From Pilatotrama ljubarskyi (taxonomy: Eukaryota > Basidiomycota > Agaricomycetes > Polyporales > Polyporaceae), in the NCBI GenBank assembly GCA_022385805.1, contig MU277734.1:113914-177913 (forward strand): 64,000 nt of DNA. The letters are read 5' to 3'. The translations under genes and the position numbers were made by a program. The stretch's first letter is position 1, and the number at the start of each line of letters is the position of its first letter. Of the stretch, positions 45,519 through 57,098 are shown piece by piece. The notes beneath the pieces are model-generated. The model saw only the letters and a list, made by a program, of their open reading frames with translations. It did not search any database and was not told the origin of the DNA.

Positions 45519-47027
45519 GAAGGCCCAGGAACGCATGTGATTCTGGACGATCTCTCATTTACAGATCGCCTCGTGGCGCTAGACGCCCAATTTATATGCC
45601 GACGGGGGCGCATCCTTCCTAATCCGTCAGCGAGGTCGTCGACTCGGAGGATGCCGCTCGACGACTCTCCGACAACCATCACCATCGCCCGACGCAAAGG
45701 CCGATGGAGCTGCACAGCGCGGTAGAGCTTGCCGCGCGTGCACAAGGCAGCAATTTTTGGCGAGGTGTGTCAGAAATGGCGAGCTGTTGATTCACAGAAA
45801 TCACAGGCATCGCGGTGTTGGCAGCCCAGCTAGGCTTGGCCGGAAATCGATTTGCGTCTGGCTCAAGTTCTGGCCTACTCCGAGACGACCGGACCTCTTT
45901 GGCGCAAGCGGGTCTCCCTTGAATACTCGAGCATCTTCTTTACTCCGTGCAATTCAATACAAGATCGAGCGGATACTCTAGGCCGTTCTGATGTCTCTGG
46001 ATGGCGGCTGTCCAGTCGAGACCTCAGAAATGAATCAGAGTCACTGCACGAAGGCGAGCGTACTGCATTGACAGCATCTCGATACACTCTCTTCACAAAT
46101 GGTTGCTGTTGGCTGGAGGGGATGTAGGTCGATTTAGGGTGCCGCCACATCGCGGCCTACCACTGTCCTGGTTCTACCGGACACACTAGCGGGGACGCTA
46201 GCCTTCACCCCAACGAATGAGGAACAGGGGCTACTCAACGCCCCCAAACGTATCTGCATTAGCTCATACCCGAAGCAACGTCCCTACGGCCCAATTGCGG
46301 GGCAAGTGCCATTTTTGTCGCTCTCGCACTCCTCTTTCGTACCTGACGTCAACTCTACCATCTACGGGTCATCAACCTGCTTCTACGCGCGGCTCACCAC
46401 GTCTATGGATGATGCAGAGAGCCGCCGAGTGGTGAATGTACGGTGAAGGTCAGCGATTGTCTCGCCGTCTCCTATGGCATTCGATTCAGCGTCCTAGGTA
46501 AGGTACGTCAGAAACATACAGTATTGCTGCACCAGAGGCCATCGGCGATGCGCCTCCTTACCTGGTACACGGCCCTTTTCAAACGGGCCGATGAACTTCA
46601 TCCGTTCCGCTACGGGGCCGTCTCCGCATTGCAGCACTAGCTATCTTTCCTGAACAAGTTGGTCGTTTCGGAGATGTGCACATGAGGATATGGTATTTAC
46701 GGCGTGTCAATGCTCACAACATGTCGAAGCAAACCATCTCACAGGCAGTTCGAAGGCATTGGCACTAGTGCAGTCTCTGACATATGCGAATCACTCACCA
46801 TGAAGTCACACACGCAGGCTTCCGGTGTAAGGTTAGGTGTCCCTTCGCGGATGCTTCCTATCTTGTACGAGGTAACATCGCGTAGTCTGCTGACCATGGG
46901 ATCCTACGGGATCGCGCATGGCATCTGGGTACCGTTTAGGTCTCAGGCTATCGCGGAGCTGAGCAGCTCCCCTATCCAGCTCTATCTTCTCCCCTCATCT
47001 TGTAGATCTTGGCCTTAGCGGACAGGG
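45519..47027. other. Intergenic with an unidentified coding-like segment
   Basis: About 1.5 kb. From about 46214 to 46440 one plus-strand frame is open for some 75 codons without an ATG and looks protein-like (LLNAPKRICISSYPKQRPYG, then VPFLSLSHSSFVPDVNSTIY). It has no clear start or continuation and I do not recognise it. The rest shows nothing beyond the promoter of the esterase gene. Confidence 0.4.
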
Positions 47028-49061
47028 ATGTCTCGAGTTCATCTACAGGAAGAGCTGGCGCGATCGACCGCAAAGGTCACCGCTGAGACGCAGTACGGGC
47101 CCGTTTACGGGCGTCGTGCAGCGAATGGGGCTGCAGTCTTTCTCGGTGCATCTATGATTCTGCTCTCTGACTCCAGCTCTTCTCCCCACTAACTCGATTT
47201 GTTCAGAGGTTCCGTACGCGCTCCCGCCGGTCAGGTTCGACGACCCTGTCCCGCTCCCTGCTGACTTCCGGTATGAAGAAAAGGAGTACATCCTGGAGAG
47301 TAAATGTAAGGCGATCGCTTCGTCATTCATCATCATTGAGATGATCGCGATCTCTCGAAATAGATGCTGTTCAGCCAACAAACGACGGTCAAGCTGCTGG
47401 TACGGACAGAAACGCTGCTGCCCGATCTCTGGCGCTCACTTCAGCCGTCGCATTTAGGCACGCCGTATGAGGACAAGGTTGGGCTCGGGCAGCCTGATGA
47501 GGACCCGTAAGACTTCGCTACTACTTCCGATGAACGCCAGCCACTCAAGCTCGTATACGCCGCAGGCTCTTTGTGAACATCGTCTCTCCTCCATCCTTCC
47601 ATGCACAAGGAGGCTTCCCGGCCAAAGTGTACATACACGGAGGGTACGTAAACACCCACATGCAGCATGCAGCGAAGCACGCCCCACGACGCTGATGGTA
47701 CCCCAGCTTCTTGCAGTTCGGCTCCCCACATGGTCTGAGCGGACAGGCACAGTTCGTGTCGGCCGAGCGCTCGGAAGTCTGGGTCAACATAGGCTACAGG
47801 CTTTCTGCCTTTGGCTTCCTCGCGAGCGACGAGCCGAAGATCGACGGGAATTTCGGCTTCAAGGACCAATGGCTCGCGTTGCTCTGGATCCGCGACAACA
47901 TCAAGGCTTTCGGAGGTGACCCTGACAACGTCCAAGTGACGGGTCTCTCTGCAGGTAGTATCACTCCTTTTCGATGCCAGATAGCGTTCTGACGGCATGG
48001 ACAACCCTTGTGGCAGGCGCTCATTCGGTGCACCAGCTCCTCCATCACGCCTCCCGCCTCCCCGATGGCCAGCAAGCGCCATTCCGTACTGCTATCCTGC
48101 AGTCGAATGCGATAATGTACGCCGATTGAGCCGCTCATCCTGCATCTCGACTTACGCGATAACACAGCACGACGCCGAAGACCCCTGCAGAGCTGCGACC
48201 ACAGTTCGAAGCTCTGTGCCGCGCGCTCCGGCTCGACCCGAAGGCCCCAGATATCCTCACGACTCTACGAGACCCGAAGAGAGTGCCCTGGTCCGCGATC
48301 ACACATGCCATCGAGAACGATGAGCTCGGCATCGTCTACGGGACGTTCCGCGGGTGCTGGGAGCCGTCTTGGCTCGGGGAGTCCGACACGATGACCTGGC
48401 AACGCACCGGAGGCTTCGCGAAGGGTCTGGCGGCGCATGGCGTGCGCGCCGTCGTGGTCGGCGACCTGACAGAGGAGTGGTACATCTACTCGCTCTCGCA
48501 CCCCGTGTCGACTATGCGCGACATCGAGATAAATATGGAGCGGTATTATAGGGAAGAGGTCGTCCAGAAGATGCTGGAGTTGTACGGGAAGGCGCCAACG
48601 GATCTGGAGGAGGTCACGAAGGTGTTTGGGAAGTTGTTGGCTGAAGGACAGGTCCACCTGCCGGTGAGGCTGTTGGCGCGCGACTTGGTGAATGCCGGGT
48701 TCCCCGTGGTGAGATACGAGATCGCGTGGACGCCAGAACAAGTCCGGCCGTTCGGTATGTCTTTGGAATGTTTGGCTACGGCCGCAGGCTTACGCACGTG
48801 TTCGCAGGGTATGTGACGCACGGCACCGATCGTTCTCTCTGGGCATTCCGTCTACCGCTTCTCGAAGGCGATCAAGTCGCTATCGCGCGCAAGTGGCTCG
48901 ACACAATCTCGGACTACGTCAAACGCGCGGAGGACGGGCAAGGGCTGCAGAACATCAAGGCGGTCCTTGCGCTGACCAAGGAGAAAGAGATCAAGGAGAA
49001 GGAAGACGCGTTGTGGGACGAGTACATGGTGTTACGCAAGGCCTTGCCGGGCGAGGAGTAG
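47028..49061 (+). CDS. Type-B carboxylesterase/lipase family
   Basis: Starts MSRVHLQEELARSTAKVTAE. Exons join in phase through TQYGPVYGRR, EVPYALPPVRFDDPVPLP, GTPYEDKVGLGQPDEDP, VNIVSPPSFHAQGGFPAKVY, the oxyanion-hole IHGGFLQFGSP, WVNIGYRLSAFGFLASDE, FGFKDQWLALLWIRDNIKAF, GGDPDNVQVTGLSAGAHSVH and FRTAILQSNAI. GLSAG is the nucleophile elbow (GxSxG); an intron splits it between Ala and Gly. Later exons contain a conserved ENDELGIVYGTFRGCWEPSW block and YVTHGTDRSLWAF, whose His is a candidate catalytic base. About eight introns. No secretion signal is evident, so a cytosolic esterase is likely; the substrate is unknown. The length, about 550 residues, is normal for the family. Nothing looks broken. 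Confidence 0.87.
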
Positions 49062-49717
49062 GTCAGGAAGGAGAGGAAGAGATATGTGTACCATAAAACT
49101 CACAGACGTTGGATGCGTTTTGGTGAGCGCCCTCTCGCCTGGCTGATTCTCGGAGATACTGATTTGCGCGCTCAACAAGGATCTGCTTTGGATCTGCTAC
49201 ATACTCCAAGTAGCAGTTGAATCCTATCGAGGTCCAAGTGTCTGTGCCGCGTCTGTTGGCCCCGCTAAACCCATCCGACTGCCAGCCGTACCACCTGAAA
49301 GGTTCGGCATAACGTCTATGCTGACGGCATGAAGACAAGTTCGCCTCTTTATTCACGCGAGACTGACCATCGTCTTAGCCCACTCCGCCAGCACTGCTTG
49401 TCCGCGTACCGGGGGTCGATCTGCACTTACGCAGCAACCTCACAGGCATCTGACTGCACGCGTATTATAGCATCCACTCATCCTCTGATACTCGCCGGGC
49501 CGCCACACAGGAGCACTGTTCCAAAGAGCCGTCCGGTGGAACACCCTGCTTCACGTGGACCGCTTCTCGTACGTGATGGGCGCCCTTCCCATGGGCGTAT
49601 ATACCTGGTATGTCGCGGGTGCTCGCTGTCGCGCGAATAGCGCACTTTGCATGCTTCGTCTCTGGGCTGCGTGCGTTTGAATCTGACCGGAGTCATACCG
49701 CGAAGACATAGACCAAG
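49062..49717. other. Intergenic between esterase and sugar transporter
   Basis: About 650 bases with the 3' region of the esterase gene and the promoter of the sugar transporter. TATATA-like sequence occurs near 49600. No coding frame supported. Confidence 0.5.
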
Positions 49718-51971
49718 ATGTGGATCGTACCTTTGCGAGGAAAATATCTCGTGTGGGCCATCACTGGTGCGTTTGGCAGATGTTGTGATTAAGAAGGTCG
49801 TCTTCTAATCACCTATGGGTCTCCCCCGCGTCATGACTATAGCATGCTGCTGTCAAGGATTCTTGCTGCTCGGCTATGACCAGGGCGTCATGTCTGGAAT
49901 TGTGCGCAAGCCGAGCGTGGGGGGATGTGGTGTGAGTCCTGACCTGTCTTGCAGATCGGCGCGAACAACCGGTTCGGCGCCGACTTCGGACACCCAGATC
50001 CCACCACACAAGGAACAATCGTGCGTAAACGTAGTCGACTACGAGCAGACCCTACTCACCGCTATTGCAGGTCGCCATCTACGTACGTGATCCCGCATTG
50101 CAAGACATACATGGTGTGCCGACGTGATTTGTGTTTTGCAGGACATAGGGTGCGCAGCCGGAAGTTTAATTACGTTTTTCTGGGGAGAGAGCATCGGGCG
50201 AAAGCGTATGATCATGGCCGGGGCTTCTACGATGCTGGTTGGAACGGTGCGTTCCTAGTCGAGCTCACTAACCTGTGTCCACCGACCTTGAGTTCCGCTT
50301 CAGGCGATCCTGACGAGCTCTACGACGCTAGCTCAGCTGTACGTCGGGAGGATTGTGACTGGCATAGTACGTGCCGCATTCATTAGCCTGCAAACGCCAG
50401 CTGACTCGGTGCAGGGAAACGGCTTCAACTCTTCGTCCATCCCGGTATACCAGAGCGAGACTTGTGGAGGGATGGTACGCGGCGCTCTAGTTTGCCTCAA
50501 CTCGACTGTCACCATCATTGGGCTGGTCATCGTGAGTCACCAATGTGGCGATGCGAGGGAGTAGACTGCTGACCTTCGCAGGCCTACTGGCTCGATTATG
50601 GTATGTCGTACGTGAACGGACCGGCGCAATGGAGGCTTCCCATCGGTGCGAACGTGCACCGTTCACTGCACGTTCCATGACTCACGAGACTCCCGGGGCA
50701 CTCCGCTTCAGGCTTCCAAGCTGTATTCGCGCTCTGTCTTCTCCTGCAAGTCATCGTCCTCCCAGACAGTCCGCGATGGTGCATGGCGCATGGGCGCGCA
50801 GAAGAGGGTACTCGCATCCTTGCGCAGCTCGAGGATCGGGACTCCCCGGACCATCCTGACGTCGTCGCGAAGCGCAAGGAAATTGAGGTATCCCTGGCAC
50901 AAGAGAGTGCAGGAGGGCCGTTCCGCTACGGAGAGTTGCTCCAAGGGGGTCCGCTGGGTAACTTCAGGCGGATATGCCTGTGTATCGGGGTCAACGTAAT
51001 GCAACAGTTCACTGGGTACGTTCGTCGTCTATGGAAGGCGGCATGTATACTGATGGTTGGACAGTGCAAACATGATCAAGTAGGTCCTTACTGTAGGAGT
51101 GATCGAGATACTCACCAGGGATGCAGTTACCTCGCGCCGGTGGTATACCAGAACACGATGGGCCTATCAAGGAATTTGTCCTTGCTCCTCGGTGGCTTCA
51201 CTGCGGTCACGTACATGATAGCATCGTTTATCCCTCTATGGGTATGTATCTGTGGAATTCGGGGAAGACACGTACTCACACGGAGCAGACCGTGGATCGC
51301 TACGGCCGGCGGGTGCTCCTGATGACGTCCGCGACCGGGCTGTCGACGTGCTTCATTATCGCGTCCATACTGCTGTCAATAGGAACTAAAGGAGCGGCCT
51401 ATGGTGCGACAGCGATGGTATTCATCTTCCAGATATTCCTGGGCATTGGGTACTTGCCGATCGTAAGTGGTCGCTCGTTCTCAATAAGCGTGTTCGTCTT
51501 GACATGGAAGACGTGCAGCCGTGGCTCTATCCGGCAGAGGTAACTTCTCTCATTCGCAGATATCACGCCTGCTGGGAAAACTCATTCCTTCTCTAGATCA
51601 CGACGACACGGATCCGAGCACGAGGCTCCGCGATATCCTCGTTCTTCAACTGGATGTGCGTCTTTGCGGTCGTAGAAATGACGCCTCCGGCCATCGCGAA
51701 CATCAGCTGGCGCGTGTTCATCATCTTCGCGATCTTCAACGCGCTCTGGGTGCCCCTTGTGTACATCTTCTTCCCCGAGACGAAGGGGCTCGAGCTCGAA
51801 GACGTGGACCACATCTTCGAGAAGGGCGGCATCACCGGCGGTGTCTGGAGTAGTCCCGGAGGGAGAACAGTTGAGAGGAAGCGGAATGCGCGGGATGTCG
51901 AGAATATGCAAGAGAATGAGAAAGGCGTTACTGAAGTACGGGTAGAAGGCGAGAGGAAGGGCGAGTACTGA
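49718..51971 (+). CDS. MFS sugar transporter
   Basis: Exon 1 MWIVPLRGKYLVWAIT at 49718 joins across a ~90-base intron to CCCQGFLLLGYDQGVMSG, the classic TM1 of fungal hexose transporters. Later exons give DIGCAAGSLITFFWGE with SIGRKRMIMAGAS (loop 2-3 motif), YVGRIVTGIGNGFNSSSIPV followed by YQSE (GRxxxGxGxG...PxYxSE), QWRLPIGFQAVFALCLLLQV, LPDSPRWCMAHGR (PESPRW-like), NVMQQFTGANMINYLAPVVY (sugar-binding QQxxG), TVDRYGRRVLLM, then WLYPAEITTLRIRTRGSAIS and YIFFPETKGLELEDVDHIF (PETKG motif). Twelve spans and the full set of sugar-porter motifs are present, so proton-coupled hexose or related uptake at the plasma membrane is expected; the exact sugar cannot be read. About nine introns. The tail is charged and variable. 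Confidence 0.9.
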
Positions 51972-52365
51972 TACTTAGCTGCAGTGAGATGATCTTATGT
52001 ATTAGTTACGTACCCGCTATCACATATGCCTGCCATTTCAGCCAACAGAGTATATCACCATGTCCAATGTAGCGCATCACGAGCGAGAAACAAGTGCAGT
52101 GCATTCCTATGAACATTGAACACTCGCCCAAAGTTCGCGGAGCGGTCTGAACCTGCAAGATTATATAGGCGCCGACATGAGCGCGAGACGCGTGCATCAC
52201 GTGGCAGCGTGGCTCTGACGTATCGGAGCGCTCCCCAACGTTGAAGCCACCTCCGCCTTTGCGTCGACCACCATCTTGTCTTGCTGTTTCTGCCGCTCCT
52301 TACTCCTGCTGTACTCTAGCTTTTCTCCTGACCCGGGATAGCACGTTGTCTGTTGTGCGTGAAAG
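51972..52365. other. Intergenic, promoter of the Lunapark gene
   Basis: About 390 bases. TATATAG at about 52163 lies roughly 200 bases before the next ATG. Nothing else recognised. Confidence 0.45.
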
Positions 52366-53741
52366 ATGGGGCTTTTCGGCGGGTGGTTCAAAAAGGTACG
52401 TCGCAGCTCTATCACTACTGGCCACTGCGGAATTCTAATGAATGTGGCATCTTGCAGAGCCAACCCGAAGACTACGAGCAAGCACTCGCTCTACTGTCGC
52501 GCGACATACAGAAACGACAGACCCATCTAAACGAAATTCGTCTGCGCGAACGCCGCACCACACTCCTCTTCTCCGTCTATGCTATTCTGCTATGGATCGT
52601 TTACACCACCATGTGGTACAAGGACTACCTGCCAACCCTCACCACGCACCAGAGGAATAGTCAGTTTGAGAAGACAGTGGAAGCCGTTCCTGTCTTTGTA
52701 GGGCCGATTGTGTGCGTACCTTCGTTCTTGTGGACATACCGCGAACTCACCCCGGCCGCGCACGCAGCATTCTCTTCATAAGGAGAATAGTGCAGATATG
52801 GTACACGCGAATCGGGGATGCAGAAGGTGCGTGGCATGCTTGGAACCTCGCTGGTCATGACGCTGACGCGTCAGTTCGCAGAGAAGGCTCTCGTGAAGTT
52901 GCGCAAGCAACAAAGGGACAAGATCGAAGAGGTTAAGCAGAAGACCAACTACTACTCTATGCGGAACCTCATCGAGCGCTACGAGGGTGGTCCCGGTCCA
53001 GGACCGTCGCCTCCAGACACACCAGCTGGTCTGCGCCGTCGGATGCCACCTCAGGGTCAACAAGTTCAACAGCCGGCGCCCCAGACGCCTCAGCGTAACC
53101 TGCAGATCAACCCACAAACACCCGCTATGCGGACCATGTCCCCCGGTCTCCAACAACAGCTTTCACGTAGGTAGTCGTATGACCGCATCGAAGCATGGCT
53201 GTTTACATGCCTTTATGTATAGCTTCTCCTCAACGCCCGCTTCCGCCTCCACGCAAGCAGTGGTTTGACAAGCTGGCGGACGCGATCCTCGGAGACGACG
53301 ACTCGTCCACGACAGGCGCGGCCTCACGGTATGCGCTTATTTGTCAGAAGTGCTTCGCGCACAATGGACTCGTCAAGGAGAGCATGTGGGAGGACACGCG
53401 TCAGTTCAAGCGGTCGCCGATATCGCCGATATATACTCACTTCTGTTCTTCCAGAGTACGTCTGCCCCAAATGCGGCTACTTCAATCCCTCTCCACGCGC
53501 GATGCGCCAGTTGAGGGAAGGCAAGAAGTCGCAGTCGCCCGAGGGACGTTCGCCTAGCGCGGGGCAGGGGCCGCATTCTCAACACCAGTCGCCCATAACG
53601 CCTCAGGCTCCCAAGGGCCAGTTCGCGCCGCCAATAAGCGCCCCGACAGGAGCCGAAGGAGGCGCCGCGCCTCCTGCGCAGGACCGCGGCCACGACGAGG
53701 CGAGCGAGGGTACGAGCATGAGCATGGAGGTGGACTCGTAA
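52366..53741 (+). CDS. Lunapark (ER three-way junction protein)
   Basis: Starts MGLFGGWFKK, with the first intron right after it (GTACGT). The chain continues SQPEDYEQALALLSRDIQKR, the first membrane segment TTLLFSVYAILLWIVYTTMW, a short loop, the second segment VEAVPVFVGPIVILFIRRIV, then WYTRIGDAE, a coiled-coil ALVKLRKQQRDKIEEVKQKT with YYSMRNLIERYEG, a Pro/Gln-rich linker, and RKQWFDKLADAILGDDD followed by the Lunapark zinc ribbon: ALICQKCFAHNGLV, and after an intron EYVCPKCGYFNPSPR. The four ribbon cysteines are all present. Lunapark (Lnp1) sits in the ER membrane and stabilises three-way tubule junctions. The C-terminus is a disordered Ser/Pro-rich acidic tail. About six introns. Confidence 0.92.
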
Positions 53742-54593
53742 CGCATCACGCTTTGGTACATGTGCATGTACCACAGGTTGTCATTCCTTCTTAGGTTTGT
53801 TGTTCGGGTTGTACAGCGTCCACTGTATATGGTTCCTGTTGGCTGTCCCATCGTTATAACGCAGCCAATGTGGTGTCTCGTAAGTGGGACCCGGCTGAAG
53901 CCCTGTTCAGATCGCGCGTTCTCAAGTAGTACACTATTGGCGGGTCAAGCGGAAAACACCCACGGGTCGGAGTGGCCGTGAAGCTCGACAGATCGCACGA
54001 GCTCAGAGTCATCGCAGGAACGCCACCTATACCGCGCGCAGTCAGCTGATATACAACTCTGCAAAACTGCTGTTAGACCTGCAACTGAAAGCAAGGCCTA
54101 TGCTAGCTCGGTGCTTGATAGATATCGTCGCGTATAGCCAGCTGATTCTGCAGGTACATTTCCTCCTATACACAGAGACTCGGACCAACATGCCGAGTTG
54201 TGTATGCGATGTTGGCGAAGCGCGTGCGTCGCCCGATTTGGTGAAAGTAAGAAACTGTGTTGAGGCTGTGCACTCCTACGCTCTCCTTGGACGCAAGCCG
54301 CTACGGTGCCGGTACCGCTCGGACCAAGCTGTCATGGCAAGTGTTCGGCTAGGGCTCTCTGGATCCTGTAGGGCACTGGCCGCCCGGTCAGTTGACTCTT
54401 CGGCACGCAGGGGGCGGTGCACAGCCTAGGAAGCCATGCATGCATATAAGGTTCCCCATCGAGGGGGTCTATAAGTGCACGCTAACTTGAACCTTCTCAC
54501 GCACACATCTACCTTCCCCGCACTCATCCATCAACTACTTCTTGGTGATCTCCTCCAGGCTTCACACTGATACCTTGGATACCGTGATTCGCG
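53742..54593. other. Intergenic with TATA-like elements
   Basis: About 850 bases. CATATAAG near 54443-54450 and CTATAAG near 54470 stand 120-150 bases before the SPFH gene start and may be its core promoter. No coding frame supported. Confidence 0.45.
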
Positions 54594-57098
54594 ATGCCAC
54601 AAAGCTACGCAATGTCGAGCTTCGGCGACCAGACGACCGTCGTGGAAGGACCGACTTCCGCTACTACCGCGCACGGTGCGGGGACGAGCCACAATGGCAA
54701 CGGAAAGGGGCGCGTCGACGACCCGTTGAAGCCTGCAATGCGCAAGGAGAGCGCGCCGCACTTCAGCACGGCTGTAGACTACACGGAGGAGGACCGGCCG
54801 TTCTTCGTCAAGATCGGCAAGGACGGCCTCATCGCTGCGTTGCAGAAGCTTGACCAGCAGCTCAAGAATGTGAGCACGCTTCCCATTCTGACCTTGTGGT
54901 CTCGAAGCAGTGCTAGCCAGTATCCTCATGACTGCTGACAGGCTGGTCGCGGACACGTACTCTCCGGGAAGGTCAGTGGTGCATTCCATGTGGCGAACCG
55001 AGGAGCCACATTGGCTTATGAATTGAGCGGTGTAGAAACCCACGGACTGGATTGGGCGAGAGGTGAACCCGGGCCAGATCGGCCTTATCAACCATGGTGG
55101 TCTTCCCAAGGTCCTTACCCGTCCCGGCCGATACCCTGGTGCGCCCCTCCGCAACTGGTGGGCGCGCAAGTGGGTCGGGACTTGCGGACGTGAGCCTCTC
55201 CCCCACCGCTTTCATAAGGGAATACAACGGTCTTTGACACGCCACTTGTACAGTCTCGGATACGGTGATCGAGTTCGGCGGCCTGACGGTCGTGCAAGTC
55301 TCCCAGAACCAGGCGAGTGCGGTCCTGCATTGTCGCGTCGCGAAACCGGCTAACATCATGATCGGTCATCCTAGGCTGCTGTGGTCTCCGACCCGCAGAA
55401 CCACGTGTTTGTCGTGAAGAACTCGGGGTTTGTGGCGTACGCCATCGAGGGCACGTACAATGTGCTGTCGATAGTGGACCAGACGCATTTGCCGACGATG
55501 ATCAAGGACAGGATCACCGGAGTCGTTCTGGGCTGGTCTGTCCATCCATCGCCTGTCCTGTGAACGGTGGCTGATTCTGGGACCGCTCATTCTTGCAGGA
55601 GCCACGAGGTGACAATGAAGAGCCGTACTGGCAGTGGTACAAACCAGGACTATGTGGTGGCGCTCTTGTAGGCTCTCTATCCGTCCTACTCACGGAGCAT
55701 ATGGCTGACAGTGAGATGGACAGCCTCAACATCCCCGCGAACAACTGCGCGATTCTCCAGCGCGGCGACGACCTCGAGCTGCTTCCGGCAGGACAGCACT
55801 ACATCACCTCTCCGAACGTCACCCTGCGCGGACTCTTCACGCTCGGAGAGAACCAGATTGAGATGCCCACCAAGGACATGTGCGTCTGTGCGAATTCGAC
55901 TAGGTGATTTCTGGCGCTGATCAGAACACACTATGCCCGCGCAGCTTCACGCGGGACCAAGTTCCCGTCAGCTTGACAATCTACCTGAAGTGGCAGCTCA
56001 CGGAACCGCTTAAACTGACAACACACGGATACAACACACCATATGACGCATTGAGGTGCGCGCGACGAATTCTGCGGTCTCGTACATACGCTGACAGTCC
56101 CATGTCAGGGATAAGACGCAGTCCATCTTGACGCAGATCGTTGCCCATCGTGCGTAGTCTTTATATGTGTGCTCTGTGAAGGCGGCTCATGACCTGTGTT
56201 GCATTGCCAACAGTGGATTATAGTTCGATGGTGAAGCAACGGTCTCTCGGGCCGGACAATCTGGATGACGGGACGGACGCATCTTCGGCGTTCTTGGATG
56301 CACTCCGGACGCGTGCGATGGATGACTTGCACCTCGCGGCCCTCGAATACGGCATCATCATGAAGGATCTCGGTACGTTTGGATTGCGTTTGCCGTCTAG
56401 CCGCACGCGTCTGATCGTCTGCTACTGCAGCCGTCATTGATCGACAGTTCAAGGGTAAAGCTCGGTCTATGAGTCATGAATCGGCCCGCTGATCGTCTAA
56501 CAGGCGACATCGCCTCGACAATGGACAAGCTGACCACTCGGGCGTTGCAGGCGCAAGTCGAGGCTGCGGTGAGTGCCTTGAAGCCTCGTGTATCCAGCAG
56601 ACTTCATTCCCGCTCTGCAGAACGTCGACAGAGAAAATAGCAACAAGATTAAGCAGGAAGAGGGTGCCCTCGCTGTCGCCCGCATCAAGGCACAGTCCCA
56701 GAACGTCAGTTCCTTAAACCTTTTCTACCATAATCCAACTCTGACATGCCCGCTCGCGCTTCTTGCAGACCATCGCCGACTCCGAGGCGTACAAGATTGT
56801 CGCCGACGCGGAGGCACAGGCAAAGAAGCTACAGATCGAAGCGGAGGCACAGGCAAAGGCCACACGGCTCGCGGCAGAGGCGGAGGCGGAAGCCATTCGC
56901 CTGCGCGCCGCGGCGGATGCGGCGGTCATCGATCCGTTCGCGCGCGAGATGGAACTGAGGCGGACGGAGGTGTCCCGCGTGAAGGCGTTTGGGCCGAAGG
57001 CCATCTTCGTGCCCACGGATGGTTTGGGCTCTCAGCTGGGGAACTCCATGGCCACGGGGATGGCAGCGTCGCTCGGTGTCCTCGAGGTCAGAAAGTGA
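54594..57098 (+). CDS. SPFH/Band 7 domain membrane-associated protein
   Basis: Starts MPQSYAMSSFGDQTTVV with a Ser/Gly-rich N-terminus. Spliced exons give SAPHFSTAVDYTEEDRPFF, GHVLSGKVSGAFHV, VNPGQIGLINHGGLPKVLTR, YPGAPLRNWWARKWVG, VIEFGGLTVVQVSQNQ, AVVSDPQNHVFVVKNSGFVA, LNIPANNCAILQRGDDLELL, VTLRGLFTLGENQIEMPTKD, TRDQVPVSLTIYLKWQLTEP, TQIVAHLDYSSMVKQR, RAMDDLHLAALEYGIIMKDL and a long Ala/Glu-rich coiled coil (SEAYKIVADAEAQAKKLQIE and following), ending FVPTDGLGSQLGNSMATGMA. This is the SPFH order: beta-rich Band 7 core, then helix heptads that drive ring assembly, as in stomatin and flotillin. No clear transmembrane segment is visible, so peripheral membrane attachment is inferred. At least ten introns. 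The role in fungi is unknown. Confidence 0.85.
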
